A DNA stretch of 15,318 bases from Scatosoma sp045654025 (GCA_045654025.1 JAZOMO010000028.1:1-15318), one strand, 5' to 3'. Positions 7,663-14,633 are shown, counted from the first letter of the stretch. Made by a program: numbers and translations. The notes: generated by a model not told the origin, from the letters alone.

Positions 7663-9909
7663 GTGGAAAAGAAATTAGAAGTTAAAAATTTGGCTGTATC
7701 CTTCCGCACGCAAGCAGGTAAGGTGCAGGCGGTACGTGATATCTCCTTCGACCTTTATAAGGGCGAAACGTTGGCAATCGTAGGTGAATCCGGCTCTGGT
7801 AAGTCGGTTACCTCCAAGACCATCATGGGGATTTCTGCCGCAAATGCTATGATTGAGAGTGGTGAAATTCTGTACGACGGACGCGACCTTGTACGTATTC
7901 CTGAAGAGGAAATGCACAAGCTTCGTGGTGATAAAATCGCAATGGTTTTCCAAGATCCGTTGTCTGCGCTTGACCCTATTATGCGTACGGGTCACCAAAT
8001 CACCGAGGCGATGCTGTTGAAGAACAAAGCCAACCGCAAGGAAGGTAGAACGACGTTCAACCGCATGCTTGCCGTGCTTTCCACTATGATGAAGGCGGCT
8101 TTAAACGAAAATATCAAGGCGGGTGTGAACGTAGAAAAATCTACCGAATACCTTGCCAAGGTTGACGAAACGATTAAGACGTTCGACAATTTCAACATCA
8201 AGGCAATTCAATTGCAGGAAAGCTATAACAATGCGCGCAACGCATCGGAAGAGATGGTTTCCATCATCGACGACGCTTTGTTTATGGCGGAAAAGAAGCA
8301 AAAGATTGACGTAGGCTTTGTCATCGGCTCGTTGCTTCATAAGCTGAAAGCGGTGGTGGATGCGTACTTTGCAACCAACTATCTTGAAGCGTTGAATGCG
8401 TACATGGTACGTCTGAATGAAGTTAAATCGGAAGTAAAAGCAAAAATTAAACCCGTCGCACGTTTAAAGGCGCTCATCGGTATGGCTACGATGAAGATGC
8501 TCGTTCCTGAGGAGCTTGTAAGCTTTCTCGGTGAAATGCGTGCTACGCTTGAGGAAATGTTGGCGCAGACGGCATACGACTTCTTCCGTATCGGCTACTA
8601 CGTTTATAAGAACCCGGAGGCGGATCTCAGCCAGATGCCTGCCGAAGAGGCAAATGAGCTTGCTCTGAAGTATCTCATGGACGATTTCATGACCGAATTC
8701 CTTGCAATGGAAAAGCTGGCTGTGGAATATTCCATTCGTAAAAACGTGGAGGCGAAAACGGCTGCTGTTGCGGCTTTGGAAGAGGCTGTTGCTTTCTTCA
8801 GGGCAGGTGGGTTCACCGCAAAGGAAGCAAATGCTACTGTTAAAACCCTCAATAGCCTTGTGCGCGCATCCATCAACCCGTTGGAAATTTTGAAGGATAG
8901 CGTTGCGCATACCTTCAGCGATGCGATTGCTAAGGAAGTTGAAAAATACTTCTTCTACCTTAAGAATAACCCGAAGGAAGAGGCTCGTTTTGCAAAGCAA
9001 ACCGCAAAGCGTGACGCTTTGATTGCAAAGGGTAAAACGGTAGACTGGAAGGTTGTACCCAAGTTCATCGTTGAACCGGAAAAGCAAATCGAAAGCATAT
9101 GCTCTGTTTTAGACCGTATCATCAATAAGTTTAAGGCAGATATCGAAAATGCTCCTTCCATCGACGCTGATAAGCGTTGCCTTGAGTTGGTAGATTACTT
9201 TAAGGGAAAGGCATCTCAGGTTGTTTATAAGCTGACCAAGCGTATTGCGAAAGAGAAGGCAATTAAGCTGATGGACGAGGTTGGTATTCCCGAAGCTCGT
9301 ATCCGTTATAATCAGTACCCGTTTGAATTCTCCGGCGGTATGCGTCAGCGTATCGTTATTGCAATCGCTCTGTCGGCAAATCCCGACATCTTGATTTGCG
9401 ACGAGCCGACGACCGCTTTGGACGTAACCATTCAGGCGCAGATTCTGGAACTTATCAACAAGCTGAAGAAGGAACGTCAGCTGTCCATTATCTTCATTAC
9501 CCACGACCTCGGCGTTGTTGCAAACATGGCGGACAGAATTGCCGTTATGTATGCGGGTAAAATCGTTGAATATGGTACGGCAGAGGATATTTTCTATAAT
9601 CCTCGTCATCCGTATACGTGGGCGTTGCTTTCCTCGATGCCCGACCTCGATACCAATGAAAAGCTGGATGCGATTCCCGGTACTCCTCCCAACATGATCT
9701 ATCCTCCTGTTGGCGATGCGTTTGCGGATCGTAATAAGTACGCGATGGAAATCGACTTTGAAATGCAGCCTCCTATGTTCAAAATTTCGGATACACACTT
9801 TGCGGCGACTTGGCTGTTGCATCCGAATGCGGAAAAGGTGGAAATTCCTAAGGTGATCACCGAACGTATTAAACGTATGAATGAACGCGGAGGTGCGCAA
9901 GATGAATAA
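7663..9909 (+). CDS. oppD: Peptide ABC transporter ATPase, OppD/DppD type, with ~400-residue helical insertion
   Basis: This is a cytoplasmic ATPase subunit of 748 residues; OppD/DppD normally has about 330. I chose GTG 7663 as the start because GGAGG (7649-7653) lies 9 bases upstream; upstream in-frame codons fall within oppC. Motifs in the 748-residue numbering: Walker A GESGSGKS 41-48, Q-loop Q97 in VFQDPLSALDP, signature FSGGMRQR 556-563, Walker B LICDEP 577-582, H-loop H614. Between Q-loop and signature there are about 460 residues instead of about 60. The extra segment (about 120-530) is Lys/Glu/Ala/Leu-rich and looks almost entirely helical. All catalytic motifs are kept, so it should be active. 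The C-terminal oligopeptide-transporter extension is present (IPGTPPNMIYPP 671-682), but its usual cysteines are replaced (D685, N691, D698, T716). Confidence 0.92.
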   Translation: MEKKLEVKNLAVSFRTQAGKVQAVRDISFDLYKGETLAIVGESGSGKSVTSKTIMGISAANAMIESGEILYDGRDLVRIPEEEMHKLRGDKIAMVFQDPLSALDPIMRTGHQITEAMLLKNKANRKEGRTTFNRMLAVLSTMMKAALNENIKAGVNVEKSTEYLAKVDETIKTFDNFNIKAIQLQESYNNARNASEEMVSIIDDALFMAEKKQKIDVGFVIGSLLHKLKAVVDAYFATNYLEALNAYMVRLNEVKSEVKAKIKPVARLKALIGMATMKMLVPEELVSFLGEMRATLEEMLAQTAYDFFRIGYYVYKNPEADLSQMPAEEANELALKYLMDDFMTEFLAMEKLAVEYSIRKNVEAKTAAVAALEEAVAFFRAGGFTAKEANATVKTLNSLVRASINPLEILKDSVAHTFSDAIAKEVEKYFFYLKNNPKEEARFAKQTAKRDALIAKGKTVDWKVVPKFIVEPEKQIESICSVLDRIINKFKADIENAPSIDADKRCLELVDYFKGKASQVVYKLTKRIAKEKAIKLMDEVGIPEARIRYNQYPFEFSGGMRQRIVIAIALSANPDILICDEPTTALDVTIQAQILELINKLKKERQLSIIFITHDLGVVANMADRIAVMYAGKIVEYGTAEDIFYNPRHPYTWALLSSMPDLDTNEKLDAIPGTPPNMIYPPVGDAFADRNKYAMEIDFEMQPPMFKISDTHFAATWLLHPNAEKVEIPKVITERIKRMNERGGAQDE

Positions 9910-11017
9910 CAACGAAGTTTTGTTGAAAGTTGAACATCTCTGTCAGTATTTCCGTTTGGGCAGACGCGACTTCAAAGCGGTTGATGACGTCTCCTTTGAG
10001 GTTAGAAAGGGCGAAGTATTCGGCTTGGTTGGCGAGTCTGGTTGCGGTAAAACAACCACCGGTCGTTCGATTATCAAATTGTACGATATTACCTCTGGTA
10101 ACATCTACTTTAACGGCGAAAGAATAGGGGCAGGTACGCGTTCATACAAGAATGCGATTGCAAAAGCTCGCAAGGAAACGGCGGCGGAAATCAAAGAACT
10201 GCGCCAAAAGGCAAAAGAAAATCCTGAAAGAATGGACGAGGTGAAAGCAAAGGTTGCGGCGTTGCAGGAAAAGTGCTCGGCAATCGTTGCTGAGAACAGA
10301 CGGCAGATCCGTGAGGCGAATGCGATCACGAGAGGCAGTCGTTGCGTGAAGCAGATCCAGATGATTTTCCAAGATCCCATCGCTTCGCTTGACCCCCGTA
10401 TGACGGTACGCGAAATCATTTCGGAAGGCTTGATTATCAACGGTATCCGTGACAAAGAAGTCATTAACCAAAAGGTGTACGATATTCTGGAAATGGTCGG
10501 CCTTGTAAGAGAGCATGCAGACCGCTACCCGCACGAATTCTCCGGCGGTCAGCGTCAGCGTATCGGTATTGCAAGAGCGGTTATCATGGAACCGGAAATG
10601 ATTATCGCAGACGAGCCTATTTCGGCATTGGACGTTTCCATTCAGGCGCAGGTAATCAACCTCTTGAACGATTTGAGAGAACGTCTTGGTTTGACGATCC
10701 TGTTCATTGCGCACGACCTTTCCGTTGTAAAATACTTCTCGGACAGAATCGGCGTTATGTACTTTGGTAAGATGGTAGAGCTTGCGGACGCAGACGAGCT
10801 GTTTAAACACCCCTTGCATCCGTATACGAAGTCGTTGCTGTCGGCAATTCCTTTACCCGATCCTCGCTATGAAAAACAGCGTGTGAGAATGGTATACAAT
10901 CCCTTGGCGGAACACGACTACTCGAAGGACCTTCCTTCGATGCGTGAAGTTTCCCCTGGACACTTCGTGTATTGCAACAACGAGGAAGAGAAAAAATATA
11001 AAGAGCAGCTGCAGTAA
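9902..11017 (+). CDS. oppF: Peptide ABC transporter ATPase, OppF/DppF type, with coiled-coil insertion
   Basis: This is the second cytoplasmic ATPase, 371 residues. The ATG at 9902 has GGAGGT at 9889-9894 and overlaps the oppD stop by 8 bases, which suggests translational coupling and equal dosage. Motifs: Walker A GESGCGKT 44-51, Q-loop Q157 in IFQDPIASLDP, signature FSGGQRQR 213-220, Walker B MIIADEP 233-239, H-loop H271. Between the strand around 67-72 (NIYFNG) and the Q-loop there is a highly charged helical stretch (about 78-145, Ala/Lys/Glu/Arg-rich) where normal OppF has only about 15-20 residues. It reads like an antiparallel coiled coil. The C-terminal extension is shortened and keeps SPGHFVYC (351-358) but not the usual cysteine cluster. 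Its insertion point differs from that of OppD. Confidence 0.92.
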   Translation: MNNNEVLLKVEHLCQYFRLGRRDFKAVDDVSFEVRKGEVFGLVGESGCGKTTTGRSIIKLYDITSGNIYFNGERIGAGTRSYKNAIAKARKETAAEIKELRQKAKENPERMDEVKAKVAALQEKCSAIVAENRRQIREANAITRGSRCVKQIQMIFQDPIASLDPRMTVREIISEGLIINGIRDKEVINQKVYDILEMVGLVREHADRYPHEFSGGQRQRIGIARAVIMEPEMIIADEPISALDVSIQAQVINLLNDLRERLGLTILFIAHDLSVVKYFSDRIGVMYFGKMVELADADELFKHPLHPYTKSLLSAIPLPDPRYEKQRVRMVYNPLAEHDYSKDLPSMREVSPGHFVYCNNEEEKKYKEQLQ

Positions 11018-11038
11018 GCGGCTCTTGAGGCAGGTTTT

Positions 11039-11446
11039 GTGGAAAAAGATAAGAAAGCATTGCTCATTCGATATATCGTATGCTTTTGCGTGGCGTGTGG
11101 CATGGTTTTAGGGGTGTTTGCCCTTAAAGGATTCTTCACGGGAAACGCAAAGGATAACATGCAACTTTTGCATGACGCTTTCTTTTCGGCGGGCATACTC
11201 ATGGTGTTGTTTTCGGGCATGATGTTCGTTGCTGGCGAGGGTGCGTTTCTTGGTGTAGGCTATGTGCTGGAACGTGCGTTTAAAGCGCTGATTCCCTTGG
11301 GAAGAAGGGAGTATGAATCGTACGCGCAATATCGCGAGCGCAAGCTGGGAAAGAAAAAAGTGAATAGTGGTACTCCGATTTTCTTGACGGGGTTGCTGTT
11401 CGTGGTTGTTAGTATCGTATTCCTCATTATCTGGTATCAAATGTAA
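11039..11446 (+). CDS. Small membrane protein, DUF3899-like
   Basis: This is a 135-residue protein starting at GTG 11039, with GAGG (11027-11030) 8 bases upstream, 21 bases behind oppF and before the operon terminator. It is therefore the last gene of the opp transcript. Three hydrophobic segments are visible, at about 8-33, 46-76 and 112-133. Between the second and third is a positively charged stretch with YESYAQYRERKLGKKK (92-107), which should lie in the cytoplasm. The layout and the DAFFSAGILMVLFSGMMFVAGEGAF type of second helix resemble DUF3899 proteins of Bacillota, whose function is unknown. Linkage with the transporter is by position only. It may simply be a passenger gene. Confidence 0.7.
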   Translation: MEKDKKALLIRYIVCFCVACGMVLGVFALKGFFTGNAKDNMQLLHDAFFSAGILMVLFSGMMFVAGEGAFLGVGYVLERAFKALIPLGRREYESYAQYRERKLGKKKVNSGTPIFLTGLLFVVVSIVFLIIWYQM

Positions 11447-11450
11447 AACA

Positions 11451-11487
11451 AAAAGAACGTTTCGGTTTTCCCGAAGCGTTCTTTTTT
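11451..11487 (+). terminator. Intrinsic terminator of the opp operon
   Basis: A 15-bp stem (11451-11465 with 11471-11485, one T-G wobble) has loop TTTTC and ends in a run of T's. It begins 4 bases after the DUF3899-like gene. Confidence 0.95.
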
Positions 11488-11538
11488 GTAAGGCTCAGTT
11501 GTATGATCTATTTTTTAATAGTTTTTTTCACTGTACTC

Positions 11539-11567
11539 TTGCAAACTGTTTGCGTATGTGTTATAAT
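11539..11567 (+). promoter_or_regulatory. Sigma-A-type promoter of tdk
   Basis: TTGCAA at 11539-11544, a 17-base spacer, and a perfect TATAAT at 11562-11567 preceded by TG (TGtTATAAT). Transcription should start near 11574. The leader then carries a short inverted repeat AAGACT (11573-11578) / AGTCTT (11589-11594), a small 5' hairpin upstream of the AAGGAG site (11608-11613). Confidence 0.88.
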
Positions 11568-11619
11568 ATTTTAAGACTGAAAGGTTCAAGTCTTGTCAGC
11601 TTACAATAAGGAGAACATT

Positions 11620-12192
11620 ATGGCAAAATTGTATTTTAAGTACGGCGCGATGGGCTCGTCGAAGACGGCAAACGCTTTGATTACGAAGTTTAACTATGAA
11701 GAACGCGGCATGCAGGTATGGCTGATTAAGCCGTCCGTGGACGTGCGCGACGGCGCAAACGTAGTGCGCTCCCGTATTGGATTGAAGGCGGATGCGGAAG
11801 TGATTACGCCCGACAAGGATATCTTCGAGGAGTACAAAAAGCGTGAAAATTGCGACGTCATCATTACGGATGAGTGTCAATTTTTCACCCCCGAACAGAT
11901 TGACCAACTTCGTAAGATTGTAGACGAGGCGGATATTCCCGTACTTTGTTACGGTTTGCGTACGGACTTCTTGACGCACTTATTCCCGGGTAGCCGCAGG
12001 CTGTTTGAGGTGGCGGATTCGATCACGGAGATTAAGACGATTTGCTCGTGCGGGAAGAAAGCGATTGTCAACGCACGTATTGACGGCGAGGGCAGAGTGC
12101 TGACCGAAGGTGGACAGATTTTGTTGGGAGGCAACGACTCGTACGTGGCGATGTGTCATTCTTGCTGGAAAAACGCCACTAAAAAGGGCTAA
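11620..12192 (+). CDS. tdk: Thymidine kinase (type II, zinc-containing)
   Basis: This enzyme phosphorylates thymidine (and deoxyuridine) with ATP to dTMP in the salvage pathway in the cytosol. It has 190 residues from ATG 11620; the AAGGAG at 11608-11613 favours this start over a TTG in frame at 11593. The P-loop is YGAMGSSKT (8-16), a variant of the common GAMNSGKS. Further features are KPSVDVRDG (37-45), the Walker-B-like ITDECQFF (82-89, Glu85 catalytic base), and a structural zinc site with Cys142/Cys144 (CSCG) and Cys179/Cys182 (CHSC). YGLRTDF (111-117) and the GGNDSYV lasso segment (170-176) are also typical. It is monocistronic by its own promoter; the downstream stem-loop at 12230-12249 has no T run. 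Confidence 0.95.
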   Translation: MAKLYFKYGAMGSSKTANALITKFNYEERGMQVWLIKPSVDVRDGANVVRSRIGLKADAEVITPDKDIFEEYKKRENCDVIITDECQFFTPEQIDQLRKIVDEADIPVLCYGLRTDFLTHLFPGSRRLFEVADSITEIKTICSCGKKAIVNARIDGEGRVLTEGGQILLGGNDSYVAMCHSCWKNATKKG

Positions 12193-12229
12193 AGAGCAGT
12201 CGTCGATAAGTTGAGCAGAGTAAGCGGAT

Positions 12230-12249
12230 ATTGCCGAAAAAACGGCAAT
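12230..12249 (+). other. Short perfect hairpin downstream of tdk
   Basis: ATTGCCG (12230-12236) and CGGCAAT (12243-12249) flank six A's. There is no following T tract on either strand, so it is at best a weak terminator or processing hairpin. The rest of 12193-12313 shows nothing else recognisable. Confidence 0.4.
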
Positions 12250-12313
12250 TACGGCGTTGTGAGAGGGGAAAGATAAATTTGACAGAAAATCTTTTCAAGG
12301 CAATCAAAAAGGA

Positions 12314-12342
12314 TTGACTTTTAAAAAGGCATTTGGTATAAT
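12314..12342 (+). promoter_or_regulatory. Strong sigma-A-type promoter of the tRNA region
   Basis: TTGACT at 12314-12319, a 17-base spacer, and a perfect TATAAT at 12337-12342. Transcription should start near 12349, at the first arm of the inverted repeats described below. It is the only good promoter seen ahead of tRNA-Pro. Five-base arms CAATC/GATTG (12301-12305, 12312-12316) flank the -35. Confidence 0.88.
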
Positions 12343-12345
12343 ATA

Positions 12346-12444
12346 TGCGTTTTCTGTGGCAGGAGCGGTGGTAGAAAGATCGCGTAATTGTCGAGAAAAC
12401 GCAACAAAGATCGGGGCGTAGCGCAGCTGGTAGCGCGTTGCGTT
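12346..12444 (+). ncRNA. Leader RNA with mutually exclusive stems around a half-tRNA-Pro
   Basis: TGCGTTTTCT (12346-12355) is perfectly complementary to AGAAAACGCA (12394-12403). The overlapping segment AACGCAAC (12398-12405) is perfectly complementary to GTTGCGTT (12437-12444). The middle strand can thus pair with only one partner at a time, as in an attenuator or switch. AAAGATCG occurs twice, at 12375-12382 and 12406-12413. I do not recognise a known RNA family. That it is transcribed follows from the promoter just upstream; a regulatory role is inference. Confidence 0.4.
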
Positions 12445-12450
12445 CGGGAC
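12412..12450 (+). pseudogene. Truncated tRNA-Pro (5' half only)
   Basis: CGGGGCG, TA, the D arm GCGC...GCGC, a 5' anticodon-stem strand TTGCG and the loop TTCGGGA (anticodon CGG) match the intact tRNA-Pro at 12606 almost base for base up to the anticodon stem. After the loop the sequence diverges: no CGCAA strand, no T arm, and no CGCCCCG acceptor half follow. It cannot fold into a tRNA. Its acceptor (CGGGGCG) and anticodon stem differ from those of the intact copy, so it is not a simple recent duplication of it. Confidence 0.7.
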
Positions 12451-12469
12451 ACCGCCACCGGTCTTAAAG

Positions 12470-12491
12470 CAGTGATTTTTGAAAATCGCTG
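12470..12491 (+). other. Hairpin behind the half-tRNA
   Basis: CAGTGATTTT (12470-12479) and AAAATCGCTG (12482-12491) pair with one T-G wobble. No T tract follows, so it is not a standard terminator. The 10-mer GAAAATCGCT in it recurs in the tRNA-Pro terminator (12481-12490 and 12691-12700). Confidence 0.4.
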
Positions 12492-12548
12492 ACCCCCTTG
12501 AAAAACCTAACAATTCAGGCGGTACACTTTTCTACAAAACGTTCGAAA

Positions 12549-12579
12549 TAAGTGGCTTGACCACATGTTTGACCACTTA
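12549..12579 (+). repeat. Combined inverted and direct repeat between the tRNA copies
   Basis: TAAGTGG (12549-12555) and CCACTTA (12573-12579) are inverted. Within this stretch TTGACCAC occurs twice (12557-12564 and 12569-12576), 12 bases apart. Such paired TTGACCAC boxes could be recombinase or regulator arm sites. No protein-coding signal is seen here. Confidence 0.5.
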
Positions 12580-12605
12580 CGAAAATAGATAAAAAATTAA
12601 AAAAT

Positions 12606-12681
12606 CGAGGCGTAGCGCAGCTGGTAGCGCGTATGGTTCGGGACCATAAGGTCGTGGGTTCAAATCCCGTCGCCTCGACCA
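12606..12681 (+). tRNA. tRNA-Pro (anticodon CGG)
   Basis: This is a complete cloverleaf of 76 bases: acceptor CGAGGCG/CGCCTCG, D stem GCGC/GCGC, anticodon stem TATGG/CCATA around loop TTCGGGA with anticodon CGG at positions 34-36, variable loop AGGTC, T stem GTGGG/CCCGT (with two wobble pairs) around TTCAAAT, discriminator A, and encoded CCA. It reads the proline codon CCG. It is followed immediately by its terminator. An A+T-rich accessory segment begins just behind it. Confidence 0.95.
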
Positions 12682-12719
12682 AAAACCCGTGAAAATCGCT
12701 TGATTTTCACGGGTTTTTT
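12682..12719 (+). terminator. Intrinsic terminator of tRNA-Pro
   Basis: A perfect 16-bp stem (12682-12697 with 12702-12717), loop GCTT, ending in a run of T's. Its first base follows the CCA end directly. Being symmetric, with A's on the other side, it could also stop minus-strand transcription from the HNH operon. Confidence 0.95.
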
Positions 12720-12827
12720 ATTGCTTATTATTGGTGATTTTAATCCTTTTTTGTCTACAGCCAAGCAAGGATAATTAATGTTTTGTGCAACGATAACATA
12801 AAACGATCGAACAACCGTCTTCACAAT

Positions 12828-13871
12828 TTATACCTTTTCTAAATTTTTCAACAAGCTTACAACAGTAGATACTGCCAGCAAACAAATTTCCGCGTCTTGC
12901 TTAGTCGCCATTCGATCGTGTGTTAAATGATTTGCTAAATCAACAGAAGATTTCGCAAATTTACGTTGTCTCTCGTGACTATTGCCTGATAATCTATATG
13001 CAAGGTACGCATCCAGCATACGTTTCGCATCTGTTTCGCTGGGTTCTATACCATCCAACGATGTATGTATATGTGGATTATACACTTCTTGAGCTACAGT
13101 TATAAGGGCTTCCCGACCCAACATACCAATCGCCTGATATTGCTCTTCTGTTTGAGCGATTTGTATTCTCGAACGCATTTCATATATTGTTCTATCTACA
13201 CGCTCCCATCCAGTAGGAGTATAAGCGTCACCTAAACAATTTTCCTCAACTGATTGTTTTAGTAAAACTACTGTTGGCTCATATAACTCAGACACATATT
13301 TACGACGAGAACGATAAGTGCTTAAATCAGGTTGACTCCATCTCCCATACCAATCCCACAAACTTTTAAAAGTGTTTGGATTCTTTACACTTATAGAAAC
13401 AAAGCTCTCATCCAATTTTTGATATAGCTCAGTATATTCTTTTTCACAATTCTGGATTCTTTCCACTCCCGTCGAAACTTTTATCATAATTATTTTAATC
13501 ATTTCAATACTTCTTAAAAGTTCGTCTTTAGAAATTTTTAACGGAATCCAATTCACATAATCACACATAAGTGGCTTTATTTTAATTGCGGAGACATGCT
13601 CATTGGCGTTATCACCAATAAAAATCTCAACCAGTTCGCCTATCTCATTTTCAAAACAATCATGAAAAGCTCTTGTTTTCTTATAAGTCTCAATGGGAAC
13701 AATAAAATTCAATTGGTATATTTCAATTCCACCATTCCAATTATCATATCCAATAATTTCCGAAGAGATTTCAGCTTTCACCAAAAAATTTGATAACGCT
13801 TCGTTATCTTGTGCAATATAATAAAGAATGGAAGATTTTAATTTATTAAGCTCTACGCTATTATTTAACAT
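12828..13871 (-). CDS. Unknown protein with possible HEPN/Abi-like C-terminus; second gene of HNH operon
   Basis: This is a 347-residue soluble protein that I do not firmly recognise. ATG at 13871 has AGGAT (GAGGAT read on the minus strand) about 5 bases upstream and starts 24 bases after the HNH stop, so the two are one operon. Residues 1-115 look alpha/beta. At 168-200 is an aromatic and Arg-rich stretch (SLWDWYGRWSQPDL, then YRSRRKYV). The C-terminal ~105 residues are helical, with NSHERQRKFAK (297-307) and DLANHLTHDR (311-320) followed by KQDAEICLLAVSTVVSLL (324-341). That end resembles helical C-terminal domains in abortive-infection/HEPN-like proteins, but a canonical RxxxxH is not seen. 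No signal peptide or membrane helix is visible. Base composition is A+T-rich, unlike the genes to the left. A role in phage defence is inference from partner and context. Confidence 0.75.
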   Translation of the reverse strand: MLNNSVELNKLKSSILYYIAQDNEALSNFLVKAEISSEIIGYDNWNGGIEIYQLNFIVPIETYKKTRAFHDCFENEIGELVEIFIGDNANEHVSAIKIKPLMCDYVNWIPLKISKDELLRSIEMIKIIMIKVSTGVERIQNCEKEYTELYQKLDESFVSISVKNPNTFKSLWDWYGRWSQPDLSTYRSRRKYVSELYEPTVVLLKQSVEENCLGDAYTPTGWERVDRTIYEMRSRIQIAQTEEQYQAIGMLGREALITVAQEVYNPHIHTSLDGIEPSETDAKRMLDAYLAYRLSGNSHERQRKFAKSSVDLANHLTHDRMATKQDAEICLLAVSTVVSLLKNLEKV

Positions 13872-13895
13872 ATTTATCCTCGGTAAAAAACATAA

Positions 13896-14633
13896 TTATA
13901 AATGAATATTGTACATCAACCCATCTTTACGGCCGTTATCGTATAAAAAGGCTTTTTGGTCGTAATTAAAGATTGGCTTTGCTTTATGTATTATGCGGTG
14001 ATGGTCAGGACAGACTATCATCACATTTTTAGCATCATTATTTGCTGTTAGAGAGAAAGGTTGAATATGATGTGCCTCACTTACATCAACGCCATACATT
14101 TCAATTGCACGTGCGCCACATATTTGACAACGATATTCATACAGTCCTTTAAGTGATTGTTGAATTTTAGAATTAAACACACGATTCTTTGATTCTTTTA
14201 TCGTTTTAATAATATGAGCCGTGCTGTCCTTACCGTTTATTATTGCTTCTAATTCGTCCTCAGTACACCCATGGATAATTTCCCGCGCTTGCTGTCTTTC
14301 GTGTTCCTCAATGAGAATTGTTTCGTTGTCGGCTAAAATCGATTGAACAATTTTAGTCAACTCTTCAAAAGTATAGTGCTTTAAGCCGTTGTGAAAGGTT
14401 TCAACCACAGCATTAGGCATCCTTTTATTGAATCCAACGCGATGGCTACCTGTTAATGGGTCAAATTCATCACGACGTAATTTCAAGTAATGATTATCTT
14501 TACCGAATTTTAAGGATAAATCGGCAAAAGCTTCAGTCAAAGTAGAATAACCAAGTGCTTTCATGGCATCCCTATCAAATTTTGAAAAATAGTACGCCAA
14601 TATTGTAGCTTTTCTATTATTGTCAGTTAACAC
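13896..14633 (-). CDS. HNH endonuclease
   Basis: This is a 245-residue DNA endonuclease of the HNH (beta-beta-alpha-metal) family. The start is GTG 14633 with AAGGGGGGAA centred about 8-14 bases upstream. The C-terminal catalytic domain is clear: CQIC (169-172) and CPDHH (208-212) form the zinc-stabilised frame, His188-His189 (EAHHIQPF) is the first catalytic His pair, Asn203 (DAKNV) the middle Asn, and His212/His216 the last. The N-terminal ~75 residues (ILAYYFSKFD at 11-20, YLKLRRDEFDP at 49-59, HRVGF at 64-68) look like a separate DNA-recognition domain, followed by a charged helical linker. No methyltransferase is in the window, so it is not an obvious two-gene restriction-modification system. 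It is probably part of a defence module with the gene after it. Confidence 0.88.
   Translation of the reverse strand: MLTDNNRKATILAYYFSKFDRDAMKALGYSTLTEAFADLSLKFGKDNHYLKLRRDEFDPLTGSHRVGFNKRMPNAVVETFHNGLKHYTFEELTKIVQSILADNETILIEEHERQQAREIIHGCTEDELEAIINGKDSTAHIIKTIKESKNRVFNSKIQQSLKGLYEYRCQICGARAIEMYGVDVSEAHHIQPFSLTANNDAKNVMIVCPDHHRIIHKAKPIFNYDQKAFLYDNGRKDGLMYNIHL

Noticed and set aside
12304..12513. 69-codon minus-strand frame across the tRNA promoter region
   Set aside because: It runs antisense through a strong promoter and the half-tRNA and has no recognisable domain. It is explained by the tRNA-like sequence.
12412..12681. Simple integration with crossover in the anticodon loop (shared TTCGGGA) to explain the two tRNA copies
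   Set aside because: The intact copy pairs perfectly with itself in acceptor and anticodon stems, while the half copy would need CGCAA and CGCCCCG partners that are absent from the window. One crossover cannot produce this pattern.
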